24,473 bases of DNA from the NCBI RefSeq assembly GCF_000611645.1, contig NW_014013079.1, forward strand, positions 1 through 24,473, given 5' to 3'. The position numbers were made by a program, and so were the translations under genes. Source of the stretch: Monoraphidium neglectum (lineage: Eukaryota; Chlorophyta; Chlorophyceae; Sphaeropleales; Selenastraceae). Position 1 is the stretch's first letter, and every line of letters begins with the position of its first letter. Below, piece by piece: positions 1 through 11,509 of this stretch. The notes under the pieces were generated by a model that saw only the letters and a list, made by a program, of their open reading frames with translations, searched no databases and was not told where the DNA came from.

Positions 1-1672
1 GGGTGGGGGTGTGGTCAGGTGGGCATGGGGCAGGGAGCAGGGATGCACACGCGTGTCGCCAGCCGCTGAGGTGGTGCGTGGCATCGTGGGTGGTTTGTGC
101 GCCCCGGCTCGCCGGCGTCGCCCTCGCTGCGCCGGCTCAGCACGTCGACCCGTCGCGCCAGCTGGGGCGGCAATCTGGTGCTGGATCAGCCGCACACATC
201 TCGTAAACTGCGCCCCAAAACACCCCACCATCATGGCTGCGGCTGCAACACCCGGTCACGGCAGGCCAACCCCGGACCACGGCCCACCCGTGAGGACGCA
301 GTCCACGTCGCTGGCGGGTGTGTACAGGCCAGTGGCGTAGGACCCATACACCTCTAGCTTGCAGCCCGGGAAGATGCCCGCGGCCACCGCGGCCACCTCC
401 GCCACGCTGTCGCGGCGCGCGGACGACTCCTAAGGGGGGATGGGAGGCAGCGGCAGCGGCAGCGGCAGCAGCGGCGGGCGCGGTTGAGGGCCCCTTGGTG
501 TGCCTCAAGGGCCGCCCCGCGTGCGGAATTGGAGTCGCACCTGCACAGCCGCACAGCCGCAAGCCGAAGCATCAGCATCAGCCACACACGAGCATCAGCC
601 CCCCTGCACACGGTGAGCCGGCCGCCAAGCCCCGCTGTGTGGCTTCATGAGCGACGGAGAATTCCTTGCCCCCAAACATATAACTATGCGCACACACACA
701 CACGCACGCACACACACACACATGAATACACACACACACCTCGACCGTGGGCTCCAGCATCTTGCAGAAGCACACAATCTCATTGTGCAGCTTTAGGCTG
801 GGGCTGCGGAACCCAGCCACCGCACGGTGCCACGGCGGCTGGTACCCAAACGCGCGGCCCTCGCGGCGCGCGGCCGCCTCTGACGGGTCCTCCTCACTGT
901 CAGACGCCAGGCCGGCCGCGGCGGCCGCCTCGGCGCTCAGCCCCAGACCGATGAACTCCGGCTCCTCCTCCTCCTCTGGCTCGTCTGCCGCCTCCTCCTC
1001 CTGCTGTTCCCCCTCCTGCCCCTCCTCGTCAGACCCCCCCTCGCCCCTGCCCCGCTGCTCGCGCTCCCGCTCCTGCTGCTGCTGCGCTTCGTCTGCGCTT
1101 CTCCGCCGCCGCTTCTTCTTCTGCCGCAGCTGCTCCTCCTCGTCCTCTTCCTCGTCCTCCGACTCGTCCTCGTCATCGCTGGACCCCAGCTCAATGAAGA
1201 AGCCGCCGCCATTAGACGCCTTGTCTGCCGGCTGCTGCTCTTGACCTTCTTGCTCCTCTTTCTGCTGCTGCTGGTCGCGGGGGCCGGCCCCAGGGTGCGA
1301 TAGGACCGCTAGCTGAGCTATCTCCTGCGCGGGCGCGAAGGGGTCCAGGCGCGCGCGCGGGGCGCAATTGTGCTGAGTTGGTGGCGAGGCCATCGGCAGG
1401 GGCCCTGCAAGGCACGCTATGCCGTGCTGCGGGGACGAGTTAGCTTTATTGCATTTATTCACGTCACAACCGCAATGGCAACGTCGCCAGGTCAGCACAC
1501 GCCCCACCTGTGGGTCGAGGCCCTCGTCAGTGCCGCCGCCCAGGGAGCCGAATCCATCGTCGTCCAGGCACGCCGCTGCCGCGCCACCGCCGAGGACGCC
1601 GCCCCTGTATATGTGAAACTTGTAGGCTGTGCCGCCAAAGTTGATCTTCTGCTGGCCGCCGTGCTGCGCCAT
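1..1672 (-). CDS. TRF4: TRF4/PAPD5-type non-canonical poly(A) polymerase, 3' part missing
   Basis: Such enzymes add short poly(A) tails to nuclear RNAs that are to be degraded or processed. The start at 1672 has a good context (GGCCATGGCG). Exon 1 (1672-740, 311 codons) encodes a low-complexity N-terminus: an acidic stretch after ELGSSDDEDESEDEE, a KKKRRRR basic patch that could be a nuclear localisation signal, then Glu/Gln-rich sequence. It ends with SLKLHNEIVCFCKMLEPTVE, the helix that precedes the nucleotidyltransferase fold in this family. The intron is 739-430. Exon 2 begins at 429 with ESSARRDSVAEV and holds the catalytic motif GSYATGLYTPASDVD (Gly-Ser, 11 residues, Asp-Val-Asp) up to about 288. 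The rest of the catalytic core and the PAP-associated domain lie beyond the left edge. A candidate next exon near 171-100 (LARRVDVLSRR) could not be fixed. The family call is firm; TRF4 versus another member of the same clade is inferred. Confidence 0.85.
690..740. repeat. (CA)n/(TG)n microsatellite at a 5' splice site
   Basis: Imperfect CA dinucleotide run, with CG and ATGAATA interruptions. On the minus (coding) strand of the TRF4-like gene it reads TG, and it begins at the first bases of the intron, directly after the GAG codon at 742-740. Confidence 0.9.
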
Positions 1673-3617
1673 GGCCGCGTGTGTGCGGCAGCTGTGGCTC
1701 GTACAGGCTAGGGGCGGCGAATGCGGTGCTGCTGCGCTGCGCGACCGTCAACTGCGGGCCGCGGCACCAGCCTGCCACACCACCAATAAACCTAAGCCTC
1801 TAATTAGGTGACTTCGATGCCTGGAACTGCGAAGCAAAGACTGTTTGTGCAGTGAGCGGATGGGTCTGTGTGGCGATCTGGTCTACATCGCCAGTCTGTG
1901 TAGAAATACATTTATAAAACAGTAAGGCTCAGATGTTATTCATTCTTGAAGCTGCGCGTCAAACATTACGGTAGACGGCCCCCGCACTCGGCAGCTTCAA
2001 TGCTGACAGCATGGGACGGCCCGTCCCGGGGTCGTATCACAATTGCTGCCTGGTATCACAGCTAATATTGCAAGTTTAGGCGCTGCAGAGGGTCTGCACA
2101 TGCGTTGGCGGCAGGCTGGGCGGCTTCTGAGTTCAGTTGACCCCGCCCGGCCGCCGGCATCCATTTTCCACCTAGTGGTTTGGGCCGTGGGCCCGCACAC
2201 AATCGCCCCCGACGACCTGGCCCAGCTTGCCTTGCCCCCGTGCGGATCCCCACTCGCTTTCCGAGGTTGATGTGCACCCCCCTCATCCCGCCTCCGGCAA
2301 GATGGATATGATAAGCAGTCCACTGGACTGCGGCGGCCACTGGCCTGGTGTGCGGAACCGTGCGTGTCGTGCACAACGGGCGCCGGTTCGTAGCAAGCGC
2401 CGGGCCAGCCGGAGTCCTTGAAACCTCACATGGGAGGCGAGGCCATCAGGGGCCGAGCTGCGCTTGCCCTGCCCACCCGTGTTGTATGTTTCTGTGCATG
2501 CTCATCTGTCACTGTGTGCTGCGCGAGAAAATATTTGCATACTGGCATCTGCTGACCAACAGTTATCAATCAATCTTTCAAGGGTATGATATTGGAACTC
2601 AAGGCAGGCCCATGCTCAGGCCATGCGGTAACCTGCGCCACTGGGAAACGCCACATAATTAACAAGGAAGCAGATCACCCGCAGCAGTACTAACAGCGGT
2701 CCAAAACCCAAGAGAGTGAGCTTGGCCGTCTTACCGTCGTCCAGCATCTGTGTAGCTGATCAGGGCCAAATATGTGCGGTCGTTGCCTGCCTGCCAGAGC
2801 TAAATGCGCGTGATGGTGGCTAGCAGCAGCAACCCACACCTATCACGTTTGTTGATGGGAATGTGCACAGCCTTGTGGATTTGCAAAGCCTCGGGCCACC
2901 TCTAAGCTGTGACTGCTGTGGAGTCGCCCCTGTCAATGCCAAGCGCGCTCCATGTGCGCAGGCGGCTCCAGAGGTGCTGGCCTGCATCACCAGCAGGAAA
3001 GTCCTGCTGGGACAGCGTCCACCAGCAATTTGGTGTTGGGAGTTGCCCTTCTGCTTGCAACTTTGTGGGGAGCGCATCTGCGTCGCACTTTTGTCTGGTG
3101 TGGCGCACGATCCGCTGCACCAACAGCTATTGCTGCTGGCATGCTTGTCTACCTAAGGCCATGACAGGGGTTACTCGTGTTTGCAACTGCTGTATGCCTG
3201 CCTTTCTTGATCCCTAGTTGTTGCGTTGATGAAACGGACGACGTGCAGAAATGCGTGACGACAGCAGAGCGCCGCCCATGTGATGGCAATGATACACGCA
3301 GAGAGGTGGTGTGGCCATGGGACTTGCTTCACTGGTATGAACAGACGGACAAGAGAGAAGGGTGCCGCAGCCAACAAACAAAGCAAAGAGCGGTGCGCAA
3401 GAGAGGGCACTGAACCTCAACAGCGCTGCACAGAGGTCAGTGCAAGTACACAGTGTCTACTACCAGCCGCCCTCACACCGATGCAAGAGGCGTACGCTCG
3501 CAAGGCCCAGGGAGGGCCCCCGCACCAACGTGCAGAGCCTGGCATCTGCCATCACAGACGCGCCACCCCACCTGGGCCCCAGGGCGCAGCCGCCCGTCTG
3601 TGGCACTGCCGGAGGGC
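1673..3617. other. 1.9 kb gap, no gene recognised
   Basis: This region lies between the start of the TRF4-like gene and the stop of the fibrillin gene, both on the minus strand. It should contain the TRF4-like promoter and 5' UTR (near 1673-1900) and the fibrillin 3' UTR (near 3617-3400). Open frames of up to about 125 codons occur on both strands (for example 1997-2374 minus and 2863-3156 plus). None gives a recognisable protein, and none links to a neighbour through clear splice sites. The 2480-2700 part is richer in A+T than its surroundings. A perfect inverted repeat sits at 2315-2331. No TTACA (TGTAA on the minus strand) is seen downstream of the fibrillin stop. Confidence 0.5.
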
Positions 3618-5056
3618 TCATGTGAAGATGCGTGGCGGCCCGTCGCGCGCCACCACGAGGGTGTCCCCGCGGATGTCCTGGGCCACGCGCAGCTGATCGT
3701 CGACATACACGGTGTCAAACCAGCCCTGTTTGGGGATTGGGGGTTGGGAGGGTGGGAGGTCGCATGATGTGGGGGGCAGGGGCCCGTTTGAGACAAGGGT
3801 TGAGGGGAAGGCTTATTTGCCTTGTGGCAGTTGGGTGGCAAGCATGGGCATCTGGGTGTCCTTTTGAATACTGCCACGGCCACCCATACTCGCAAGGACA
3901 CCCTATCATCCCTCCCAACAGACGCACACCTGCCCAAAGGGCGGCAGCTTGAAGTCCCTCGATGGAAGCTTGAGCTTCGCGCTGTTAAATTTGAACGTTG
4001 TGCGCTGGGGCCCGTCCACCTAGTGGGGGTGACGTCAGCCACAACCAGGCGTGATTGCAATTCGCTCACTCCGGCAAGGCGAAGAAAGCGCTGCACTGCG
4101 CGCGGAGCTTCCCAGGCGGCCGCTGAGCCCCTGCTGCCTGCTCATGCCTCCTGTCGCACCAACGGCGCGCGGTGTCCCCCCTCCCCCCACCCCCCGCTCA
4201 CCTGGATACCGCTGTCGACGATGAAGGCACCCTGAGGTGGGAAAGTTACCACATTCTGCAGCCGCCCCGCGTCAACGTCAATGACCTGGCCGCCCCCAAG
4301 ACAGCAAGGGCAGAAGCAGGGGTTGTCGACTCGTGTTGATCAGGGGGTTGGGAGACGCCGTGCATGGCTGCGATGGCACCGTGCATGCTCGCTGCTCAGA
4401 CCTCGAAGCGCCCCTGGGCGGAATCTCCATAGCCCAGATGAGCAGCATCAATCATGATCACCTGGAAGACATCCCCGGCCTTGGTGCCAAACAGCCCCGA
4501 GTTCTGTATGATCCAGAGTGTCTCCTTCTCAGTGGTCCACACCAGCTTCCAGGTCGCAGACTGGGCAGGTTGTGGGCGGTCCGCGAGGCAGCGGGAGAGG
4601 GGCGGCAGCAGCAGCAGTGCAGAGTGAGGCGCCGTGAGGCCATTTTCAAGGGCAGGAGGCCGCGGGAATCTGATCAGTGGCTAGGCTTGGGGCCAAGGCG
4701 GCGGGCACAGGTCTATAGCTGGACTCATCATCGCATGCGACCGACCGCCATTACACAGCTCGCACCAGGGTAGTAGCGGTGGTGGTCGTCTCGCCAGCGC
4801 CTGCCCGTTTGAGCTCCTCTACCGCTGCCATTATCCTCTCCTTTGCTGTCGCTGACGTGCTCACGCCTCGCTCAGTGCCCTTGATCGCATCCAGCAGCTG
4901 CTGCACTGCTGCTTGCGTGGCGACCCCCCCGGCGCTAGTGGTCACATCGGGGCGGTGCCGACCAGCAGTGCGGGCGCTGCGCCACTGCACGGCGCCGCGC
5001 GATTGCAGGCTAGAGTGCTGGAAACATGCTACCGATGGTGCGCGTTGGGAAATCAT
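3618..5056 (-). CDS. Plastid fibrillin (PAP/plastid-lipid-associated protein), FBN10-like
   Basis: Fibrillins are plastid proteins of plastoglobules and thylakoids that bind lipids. Five exons join in phase: 5056-4766, 4560-4462, 4285-4202, 4019-3930 and 3725-3618, giving 223 residues, a normal size for the family. All introns are GT-AG. Residues 1 to about 50 are rich in Ser, Arg and Ala and low in acidic residues, as in a chloroplast transit peptide. The mature part starts near VQQLLDAIKGTERG. Family blocks follow in order: SATWKLVWTTEKETLWII, LFGTKAGDVFQVIDVDAG, LQNVVTFPPQGAFIVDS, FKFNSAKLKL, LPPFGQGWFDTVYVDD and LRVAQDIRGDTLVVAR. This block order is that of the fibrillin-10 type (sometimes named PAP12 in plants). 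The gene is divergent from the EF-hand gene. The start codon is the first Met in the frame of exon 1; a longer transit peptide is possible. Confidence 0.93.
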
Positions 5057-5374
5057 GGGGCTGTGCAGCGCAGCAGTGAGTCGAGAAGATCAACCCGCGT
5101 GCTAAGCCTACAGATCGCTGAGCGGTGTGTATGAATGTGATTTTCTACCCGCCAGTACTGTTTCTGTATAGTGCACATTTGTTCGTTCGGGCTCGTGACT
5201 CTGGTGACGCTTGGTTTCTTTCTGCTCCGCTTTCCTGCTGCATTCCGCACCCTTATCCGGCTATAAACGCGTTTGGAAGCTCTGATCGCGCCTGTTGACG
5301 TGTGACTGCCTGTGCAAAACGGTCAAAGTGTCAAACTGTGATCTGGACATCCGCAACTTCGCCCAAGTTGAGCC
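5057..5374. promoter_or_regulatory. Divergent intergenic region, fibrillin / EF-hand gene
   Basis: The two start codons face away from each other across 318 bp, so both promoters and 5' UTRs must lie here. The middle part (about 5130-5300) is less GC-rich than the flanking exons. I see no named motif that I would defend; the assignment rests only on gene orientation. Confidence 0.6.
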
Positions 5375-7326
<1,952 letters not shown>

Positions 7327-7339
7327 GAAGGCGTGCAGA

Positions 7340-7344
7340 TTACA
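7340..7344 (-). terminator. Candidate polyadenylation signal of delta-tubulin gene
   Basis: TTACA on the plus strand, TGTAA on the minus strand, about 206 bases past the delta-tubulin stop. TGTAA is the usual polyadenylation signal in chlorophycean algae. Motif and position only. Confidence 0.45.
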
Positions 7345-7500
7345 GTGTCGACATTCTGCTCAGGTTTGCGCCACCAGGACTGTGTATAGTGGCATTGAAA
7401 ATGGTCAAATGCATGGACACAAGCCCGTCCTGCTTTGCATACACACACATGCACGCTCACAACAACTCGTCAAGCATTATCAAGTACCATTCCCAGACCG

Positions 7501-7505
7501 TGTAA
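7501..7505 (+). terminator. Candidate polyadenylation signal of EF-hand gene
   Basis: TGTAA, 175 bases past the EF-hand stop at 7326 and 45 bases before the delta-tubulin stop on the other strand. Confidence 0.5.
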
Positions 7506-7549
7506 TAAGGCAAGTCATTAGCACATGTCGGCGCAAACCTGAGCAGCTG

Positions 7550-10500
7550 TCACAATGCCTCGTAGGAGGCAATTGTGTCCTCAATGGCTGCAAAGCTGGC
7601 CAGCAGCTGCCCTTCATCCATGCCGTGTGCCTCGTACTGGTGCAGGAAGGCGCGGGCGGAGGCCATGCGGTAGGCGCGCTCCTGCATGCGCCTGAGAGGC
7701 GCGACGCAAGCCTGAGGGAATTTGCAGAGGAGGGGGAGGGTGCGTCATGCACAAGGCAGGGGATGCTGCACCCGTCCGGAGTCGCTGTGATGGATTCTGC
7801 GTGACAGTTGTTGTGGGTGGGCGTGCGCAAGAGCATGCCGCAAAGCGGAATAGCACGATGGGGCGTGCAGGTGTGTGTGCTTGAGTGCGAGCGAGCGCAC
7901 AGACTTTGACCCTGTGCACCTGGTCAGTTGCAAGGAGCGTCGCAGCCATCTGGCAACCCCCGAGCCTGGACGCGCTCGCGGCCACCACCAGTGGATCTGC
8001 CGCCCAGCTTGCGTGCCACCTGCGACAAACGCAAGGCAGTGAGCAGACTCGGATTCTAGGCAGGCGTGGCCGTGTAGCCAATACTTTGCGACGGCCTCAC
8101 ATTTCTAGGACTCAACAGATTTTATCAACGTGATAACGCACACAACCGCTCCGCCCCAATTTGTCAGCGCTATTGCGAACCTTGCAGGTGCTAATCGCTC
8201 ACCTCGGGTCCGCAAACTCTGCCGCGTCCACCTCTGCCGCCTGCTGGCCGCGCAGGAGGAGCATGCTGCTGGCCGCCTTGTTGCGGTAGCGGTGCGCCGG
8301 CAGGGGGGTGGCCTTGGAGGGGGAGGCCCCGGGGGCGGCTGCGGGGTTTGGTGCCCACTGCATGCCCTCCTCCAGGAAGCTGCCTGGTTGGGGCGTGTGT
8401 TGGAAGAAGGGGGCGTAAGGGCGTCACCTCATAACTTGCGGGCTCTGCATTAATGGGTTAAAAGCTGCGCGTGGCTGGGCAGCAGGCTGCCCGGTGGACT
8501 AGAGAGACGGCGTCCGGTGGTGCAAGCACACAGGGCAGGCCCGGGTCCCTGGCCATGCTTGGGGCCCCACGCACCCGTGACGGCCATCTGCCTGAGCCGC
8601 CTCAGCAGCGAGTTCCAGGTGAACGTGGTGAAGTCCAGCGTGCCAGGGGCCAGCTGGGGCACATGGCGCACAGAAGCCAGGCGGAAGCTGCCGGCCGAAA
8701 AGATGAGGCAAAGCGCATGGCCCAATCATCAATGGCATACGCACGGGGCGCCACAACTCATGCACGACGCGGCAATAGCAGTTTTGCGTGTGCATCGCAG
8801 GGCTGCGGGGGGCTGCAAGCAGGAGCTGCTGTGGCTGCTGCTGCTGCAGCTGCTGCAGCTGCTGCAGAAATGACAGCCGAGCGCTGTTCAGCCGCACCTG
8901 GGGTGTGCTGTGAGGTGAGCAGCCAGGTCTCCAAGCGGGTGCAGCGCCACGCGGCCCAACGAGCCCCCGGCCGCCGGCTGCGGTTGCTGCCGCCCCGCGC
9001 CGGCGCCCGGCCCAGGCGCGGCGCGCGGGGGCGACTGCGCTGGGGCGCCGGCGGCGGGGCGCGGCCAGGCGGGCAGCAGCGCCGCGGCCAGCGCCTTGGC
9101 GGCAACGCCGTTCAAATCCTGGGAAGGGTGTGGCGGCGCCATGGCAGGTGGCAGGTGAAATTTGACTGGCGCATACAGACCTTTAGGACAAAAGATTGTT
9201 GTGGCGCTGCAAGAGGGCAAGCAGAATCGCAAGCTTGCGCGCCGCAGGCACGTGTAGCAGAGCCTTAAGCTGTTGCTATGGTTGCGGGTGCGTTGTGGCC
9301 GCACCGTGAAGCCGGGGCGCTGCACGCCGAGCAGCTTGGTGCATGTGGCGTGGAGCACCTCGTTCTGCAGCAGCAGCAGGCCGTCGGAGACAGACGACAG
9401 GTGGCTGAGGGTGAGGAGGGCGTTGTAGGGCTGCACCGCCACCTCGCCAGACTCGTACGGCCTTGAGAGGGCGGGGCAGCGGGCGGCGTACAGTGAGGGG
9501 GTGGAACAGGTGCTTCTAAGGAGAGCCAGTGGTGATTGTTGGTGGCACGCTCATGGACAAGGGGTGCGCGCGTGTGATGCCGCGGCGGTGTGCTCACGCA
9601 GCTGGAGCTGCTGGGGGCTGAAACAGACAGACCGCTGGGGTCACCCGCCATACTCCTGGCACTGCGTGTGTCGTCTTCTGCCCTCACATGCATGTGCCGC
9701 CCAGCGGTCAGCACACCGCCCCGCCTGCGGTCAAAAGTGCCGCCCAGAGCCCCCAGCGCGGCACCCACCACACGCACACGTTGACCAGCGGCCCCTGCCT
9801 GAAGTCGTCCGCCAGCGCCTCTGCCAGGTATGTGCCCAGCCCCGCCCCCGTGCCCCCCGCCACAGACTGCAGCAGCAAGAAGCCCTCCAGCCAGTCGCAC
9901 GCCTCCAGCTGCACGCGGCCGGGTGGAGGGCGGGGTGTGCACGTGGCAGGACGGGTGGCGTGTGAGGCGTGCCCGCTGGGGTGGTCAGCGGCGCGCAACG
10001 CTCGCTAGTGCATGTGCCTCTCTAGCTGGAGCCATGCGGCTATCGCGCGACAGGTGCAGGGTCTTCCAAGGGGCTGCCGTGCGGCCGGCAGCGGGCAGCG
10101 TGTCCCGCTCATGCTGCAATCGCCAGGCGATCGTGCGCTGCGGCGCCCGCACTTCGCGCCGCACGAGGTCGAGGGCGTCTGCGCCGACCCTGGGGCCGAA
10201 GTGGTTGTGGCCCTGCGCCCAGTTGTTGCCGCTGCCGCTGTGGCGGCACAGGGAGCCGCAGCCCGCGTAGCTCCAGGGCGACGGCGCGGCGCGCGCTGAG
10301 GCGACCGCGGACTCCATTACCTGTTTTTCGGCGCATGTGTCGGGCAGATGGTTGGGTGAGGAACATGCGTGGGGCGCACATGCACGTGCATGTCCATTGG
10401 TCGAGCGCATGCAGGCGGCGAGATGTATGCTTGGGAGAAATTGCGGCAGGCGCGGCTTGCTCGGTACAGGGTGAGGTGGCTGGGGAATGCGCTCGTGCTG

Positions 10501-10774
10501 CCCAGCACGCAACACGTTTGCTGACTGCATGTGCAAAGTTGCAGCTCGGCGTACTGCATGCGCACACCTTGGGTTCCATGTCAATGAGGACAGCACGGGC
10601 CGCCCATGGCTTGCGCTCCGTTGCGCGTGCATCGCCCGCCGACCCGCCGCCGCGTGCATCACTCCGCTCGCGAAAGAAGGTGCTCGCTGCATCAGGGTCC
10701 TGCGACAGCGCCTCGAACAGGCTGCAGCCCAGCTGATTGCCGCACTGCCCAATTTGCAGGGTGATGACCGACAT
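7550..10774 (-). CDS. TUBD1: Delta-tubulin (basal-body tubulin)
   Basis: Delta-tubulin (UNI3 in Chlamydomonas) is needed for triplet microtubules of basal bodies and centrioles. Nine exons join in phase: 10774-10568, 10320-10153, 9908-9769, 9461-9305, 9118-8898, 8687-8575, 8383-8203, 8019-7920 and 7711-7550, giving 482 residues. All introns are GT-AG. Diagnostic blocks in order: MSVITLQIGQCGNQLG (nucleotide-binding start), AVLIDMEPK, SGSGNNWAQGHNHFGPR, the tubulin signature AGGTGAGLG (residues 142-150), NVCVWPYESGEVAVQPYNAL, LGDLAAHLTAHP, FTTFTWNSLLRRLRQM, SMLLLRGQQAAEVDAAEF, SWAADPLVVAASA, and the C-terminal helix ending IASYEAL. The WPYESGEV block and the divergent C-terminus separate it from alpha, beta and gamma tubulin. 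Exon 5 carries an extra Pro/Ala/Gln-rich insertion after AALLPAW. The exon 6/7 junction has two near-equal solutions (acceptor after 8384 or 8380). The gene lies downstream of the VFL3 homologue on the same strand. Confidence 0.95.
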
Positions 10775-11509
10775 AACACTGGCCAGGCCATACTACCGTA
10801 GTAGATCAAGCGCGAAACAAAGATCGCCTCGGTGGGCTTAGGTCCGCTGCATTCATTCTGGCAGTATATGTAACAGAACGGCGCCACCAGTGTTTCAGCC
10901 GCCTTGCAACCTGCTGCAGGCTTTGCTTCGGCAAGGGTCGCTTGCTGCAGTTGGGGCCTGGTGGTGGCGGTCAAAAGTCGGTCGCATTACACTTGCGGGA
11001 AATGAGTGGGCAAGTGGCTGTGCTAAGGCACCGCATGGACCCAAGTGACCAGCCGTCCGTCTACAGTCAGTGAGGTTTCCCGCGGCACGCTGCACAAGGG
11101 TGAGGGATGGCCGCACCAGGGCCACTTACCTAACCCATGTGCAATAAACCCGCCTGCGACAAACGGGCAAACTTGGTCGCCAGGTTGCCGGCCTCCTTTT
11201 TTCTGTGGGATGGAGGGGTCACTCAGGCTGCAATCAAGGCTGCCAGCCGGCCAGAGATGATGCCGGCTGCCGAGCCCGCGGAGGCAGCAGCGCAGTAGGC
11301 TTGATGCGCCCCCCCCCCACCTGCACTGCCACAATCGCATCCACTCTGATTTTGAGCCCCTGCTCACAGCCATTATTATTCCCAAGGCCGCCGGCTCATC
11401 ACTCACGAAATCTGCGGTGCGCCAACAGTGCACACATCACATCGTCCTCGACGCCCAGGGCATTACCAAAGAAGCGTTCGGGCAGGGCAGCGTTGCAACT
11501 TCCCAGGCG
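10775..11509. other. Intergenic region between VFL3 and delta-tubulin genes
   Basis: 735 bp separating the VFL3 stop from the delta-tubulin start, both on the minus strand, so it should hold the VFL3 3' UTR and the delta-tubulin promoter. A TTACA at 10987-10991 (TGTAA on the minus strand) is a possible VFL3 polyadenylation signal, 519 bases past the stop. It would leave about 210 bases as delta-tubulin upstream region. No coding sequence is recognised on either strand. Confidence 0.5.

Noticed and set aside
690..740. CRISPR-like or telomeric repeat
   Set aside because: The only tandem repeats are simple di- and trinucleotide microsatellites; there are no spaced direct repeats and no telomere-type units.
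747..1244. Plus-strand frame with long serine runs
   Set aside because: Antisense of the acidic Glu/Asp-rich exon of the TRF4-like gene (GAG/GAC read backwards as CTC/GTC, with TCC in this frame).
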